Source of the DNA: an uncultured Bacteroides sp.
GTDB lineage: Bacteria > Bacteroidota > Bacteroidia > Bacteroidales > UBA11471
Length of the DNA: 12,127 nucleotides
Assembly: GCA_905210875.1 (NCBI GenBank)
Contig: CAJLYN010000047.1
Span: forward strand, 1 to 12,127
Direction: 5' to 3'
Part shown: one piece after another, positions 9,998 to 12,127 of the stretch
Layout of the letters: every line of letters starts with the position of its first letter
Numbering within the stretch: position 1 is the stretch's first letter
Position numbers and translations under genes: made by a program
The notes under the pieces: model-generated
Seen by the model: only the letters and a program-made list of their open reading frames with translations
The model's database searches: none
Told to the model about the DNA's origin: nothing

Positions 9998-11131
9998 ATG
10001 GACAGCCAACAATCTACCACCGAAATTAAATTTCACCCACTCCTCGCCCCTCTTGCGGGGCTTTACGGCATGGTGGTATGGATACGCAACCGACTGTTCG
10101 ACTGGAACATACTTCCTGCGGAGAGTTTCAACATTCCCGTCATAAGTGTCGGTAACATCACGGTGGGTGGTACCGGAAAAACGCCGCCTCACATAGAGCA
10201 CCTCATACACGCCCTTTCGGAGTCGTCGTTCAAAATCGCGGTATTGAGCCGCGGATACAAACGCCACACCCATGGGTTCAGACTGGTAACCATGTCGTCG
10301 ACCGCAGCCGAGGTAGGCGATGAACCGCTGCAAATCAAGCACAAATTCCCCACCACCACGGTGGCCGTCGATACCAACCGGAGGCATGGAATACGCAAAC
10401 TCATGGAGCAAGTTCCCGACATAGACCTCGTCCTGCTCGACGATGCCTACCAGCACCGCTATGTCACCCCCTCGATGTCGATACTTCTCACCAGTTACGA
10501 ACGCATGATTTATGACGACAAGCTGCTGCCGGTCGGAAGGCTCAGAGAGCCCGTCGATGAAAAGTCTCGCGCCAACATTGTCATCGTCACCAAATGCCCC
10601 GACTCGCTCAAACCCATAGACTATCGCCTGCTGGCCAAACATCTCAACCTCTACCCCTACCAGAGCCTCTACTTCACCAGCCTTCTCTACGATGAGTTAA
10701 AAGCCGTCTTCCCGACCGAAAACAGCCGGCGCATCACCGTAGAACAATTGCATGAAAAATCCGACGAAATACTGCTTGTCGCCGGCATTGCCTCACCTCA
10801 GCTCTTCGCCGAATACATAGGGAAATATGCCTCCCACACCCAACTGTGGACCTTTGGCGACCATCACGAGTTTACCCCCCGAGACCTGCGTAAAATCGAA
10901 AAATGGATAGCAGACTCCGACGAAAAGGGAGAACACGGCTATGTCATTGTAACCGAAAAAGATGCCGCCCGGCTACTTCACAGCCCCCACGTCTCATCGC
11001 TACTGAAAAGCCGTCTTTATTACCTGCCCATGCGCATCCACTTCATGCTCGGACAAGAAGCCGCATTCAACCAACAAATCAAAGAATCGGTCATACGCTT
11101 CCGCCGGCAGATGATTCAAAAGAAAAAATAA
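9998..11131 (+). CDS. lpxK: Tetraacyldisaccharide 4'-kinase
   Basis: LpxK transfers the ATP gamma-phosphate to the 4' position of the lipid A disaccharide precursor at the inner face of the cytoplasmic membrane. The 377-residue length is in the family range. A hydrophobic N-terminal segment (about 15-35) fits membrane association. The P-loop is VGNITVGGTGKTP (51-63). LSRGYKR (83-89), VGDEP (106-110), LDDAYQHR (147-154, usually DDGFQH in Proteobacteria) and LLPVGRLREP (176-185, often PAGPLREP) follow in the family order. A late ATEKDAAR-type motif is seen as VTEKDAARL. The gene starts after a predicted promoter, without a Shine-Dalgarno, and ends 19 bp before the purine nucleoside phosphorylase gene. 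It implies lipid A and an outer membrane. Confidence 0.96.
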   Translation: MDSQQSTTEIKFHPLLAPLAGLYGMVVWIRNRLFDWNILPAESFNIPVISVGNITVGGTGKTPPHIEHLIHALSESSFKIAVLSRGYKRHTHGFRLVTMSSTAAEVGDEPLQIKHKFPTTTVAVDTNRRHGIRKLMEQVPDIDLVLLDDAYQHRYVTPSMSILLTSYERMIYDDKLLPVGRLREPVDEKSRANIVIVTKCPDSLKPIDYRLLAKHLNLYPYQSLYFTSLLYDELKAVFPTENSRRITVEQLHEKSDEILLVAGIASPQLFAEYIGKYASHTQLWTFGDHHEFTPRDLRKIEKWIADSDEKGEHGYVIVTEKDAARLLHSPHVSSLLKSRLYYLPMRIHFMLGQEAAFNQQIKESVIRFRRQMIQKKK

Positions 11132-11150
11132 CCCTCAAAATACAACTGTC

Positions 11151-11963
11151 ATGCTCGAACAGATAAAAGAGACCGCTGCCTACATATCCGGGCAATTCGG
11201 AACAATACCCCCCGTCGCCATCATTCTGGGAACCGGGCTGGGCGAACTGGCCGGACACATTACCGACCGTCAGGAACTTCCCTACGCCCAGATTCCTCAC
11301 TTCCCCCTGTCGACCGTCGAAGGGCACAGCGGCAAGTTGATCAAGGGCCGCCTCGGCAACCGCGAGATAATTGCCATGCAGGGCCGCTTTCACTACTACG
11401 AGGGCTACACCATGCAACAGGTTACCTACCCCGTGCGGGTGATGCAACAACTGGGCATAAAAACGCTCTTTGTCTCCAACGCAGCCGGCGGCATGAACCC
11501 TGACTTCAAGGTGGGCGACCTCATGCTCATCACTGACCACATCAACACCTTTCCCGACCATCCTCTGCGCGGGAAAAACTACGACGAACTCGGGCCCCGA
11601 TTCCCCGACATGAGCAATGCCTATACCCCCCGCCTCATCGCCAAAGCCCTCGACATAGCCCGCCGCAACGACATTACAGTGCAACAAGGCGTCTACGTCG
11701 GCACCCAGGGGCCCTCGTTTGAAACGCCGGCCGAGTACCGCTACTTCCGCACGATAGGCGGTGACGCCGTAGGCATGTCGACCGTCCCCGAAGTCATCGT
11801 CGCCCACCACGCCGGCATGGAGGTCTTTGCCATCTCGGTCATCACCGACCTGGGTGGCTTCGGCGACATCGTCAAATGCTCGCACGAAGAGGTACAGAAG
11901 GCAGCCGCCGAAGCGCAGCCCCGCATGACCCTCATCATGCGGCAACTCATCGAAGAAATGTAA
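11151..11963 (+). CDS. punA: Purine nucleoside phosphorylase, trimeric type
   Basis: This enzyme cleaves purine (deoxy)nucleosides with phosphate to free base and (deoxy)ribose 1-phosphate, for purine salvage in the cytoplasm. At 270 residues it fits the trimeric PNP family. Motifs are ILGTGLG (25-31), STVEGHSGKL (54-63), MQGRFHYYEGY (76-86), VSNAAGGMNP (108-117), GTQGPSFETPAEYR (184-197) and GGDAVGMSTVPEVIVAHHAGM (203-223). Glu191 and Met209 correspond to human Glu201 and Met219. The human Asn243 position is Asp233 here (SVITDLGG), which may affect base preference. It lies 19 bp after lpxK and 49 bp before thiL. I recall the lpxK-punA-thiL neighbourhood from other Bacteroidota. Confidence 0.95.
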   Translation: MLEQIKETAAYISGQFGTIPPVAIILGTGLGELAGHITDRQELPYAQIPHFPLSTVEGHSGKLIKGRLGNREIIAMQGRFHYYEGYTMQQVTYPVRVMQQLGIKTLFVSNAAGGMNPDFKVGDLMLITDHINTFPDHPLRGKNYDELGPRFPDMSNAYTPRLIAKALDIARRNDITVQQGVYVGTQGPSFETPAEYRYFRTIGGDAVGMSTVPEVIVAHHAGMEVFAISVITDLGGFGDIVKCSHEEVQKAAAEAQPRMTLIMRQLIEEM

Positions 11964-11976
11964 ACCTTCCACAATC

Positions 11977-11986
11977 AACCCGCAAA
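11977..11986 (+). repeat. Intergenic motif copy AACCCGCAAA before thiL
   Basis: It lies within the 49-bp punA/thiL spacer, 26 nt before the thiL ATG and on the coding strand. It shares AACCCGCAA exactly with the minus-strand spacers before nuoCD and nuoH. Confidence 0.5.
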
Positions 11987-12012
11987 TACATATATTCACA
12001 ATACGCACTTCC

Positions 12013-12127
12013 ATGGAGAATAAACCCCGAACCGATATTTCCACCCTCGGCGAGTTTGGTCTCATACGGCACCTCACCGAGAATTTTCCAACTCGAAATG
12101 CCTCGACCCTCAAAGGGGTAGGCGACG
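12013..12127 (+). CDS. thiL: Thiamine-monophosphate kinase, 5' part
   Basis: Only the first 38 codons are in the window, and the gene runs off the right edge. The translation MENKPRTDISTLGEFGLIRH, continuing to STLKGVGD, matches the N terminus of ThiL, which phosphorylates thiamine monophosphate to thiamine diphosphate with ATP. The segment TLGEFGLI and the approach to the GVGDDAA nucleotide/metal site are the landmarks. The start ATG at 12013 has no Shine-Dalgarno. No promoter-like element was found in the 49-bp spacer after punA, so co-transcription with lpxK and punA is likely. Confidence 0.85.
   Translation, partial: MENKPRTDISTLGEFGLIRHLTENFPTRNASTLKGVGD

Noticed and set aside
11091..12113. 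340-codon minus-strand open frame across punA and thiL
   Set aside because: It is codon-aligned antisense to punA. The translation is rich in Gly, Val and Asp with no recognisable domain, and the sense genes are well supported.

Overview
The window looks like part of a Bacteroidota (probably Bacteroidales) chromosome. Four things point that way. The 30-kDa and 49-kDa complex I subunits are fused as one NuoCD protein. The ATP synthase genes run in the order atpD-atpC-atpB-atpE-atpF-atpH-atpA. The beta subunit carries a family-specific insert, subunit a has a signal peptide, and epsilon is short. Most genes lack a Shine-Dalgarno sequence, and the divergent intergenic region holds TTTG / TAnnTTTG-like promoter elements. 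No mobile element, CRISPR array, tRNA or rRNA was recognised.

Layout. Positions 81-9657 form one long minus-strand array, read right to left: nuoA, nuoB, nuoCD, nuoH, then with only a 31-bp gap atpD, atpC, atpB, atpE, atpF, atpH, atpA. All spacers are 53 bp or less, and nuoA/nuoB and atpH/atpA overlap, so the array could be one transcript from a predicted promoter near 9782-9813. Positions 1-80 lie past atpA. The gamma subunit (atpG) would be expected next but is not visible. Positions 9658-9997 are a divergent intergenic region with predicted promoters in both directions, two leader hairpins and phased T-tracts. Positions 9998-12127 hold a plus-strand cluster: lpxK, a trimeric-type purine nucleoside phosphorylase, and the first 38 codons of thiL, cut by the window edge.

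Function. NuoA, B, CD and H are membrane-arm and connecting subunits of an ion-pumping complex I. The F1Fo genes encode the ATP synthase that uses the resulting gradient. The window thus joins the front half of a nuo operon to the ATP synthase operon. nuoI-nuoN, which normally follow nuoH, are absent from the junction. The plus-strand genes serve lipid A synthesis, purine salvage and thiamine diphosphate synthesis.

I found no wholly new system. The points most worth a second look are the nuoH/atpD junction, a repeated AACCCGCAA motif confined to intergenic spacers, the Asp in the base-specificity position of the purine nucleoside phosphorylase, and the structured divergent region.
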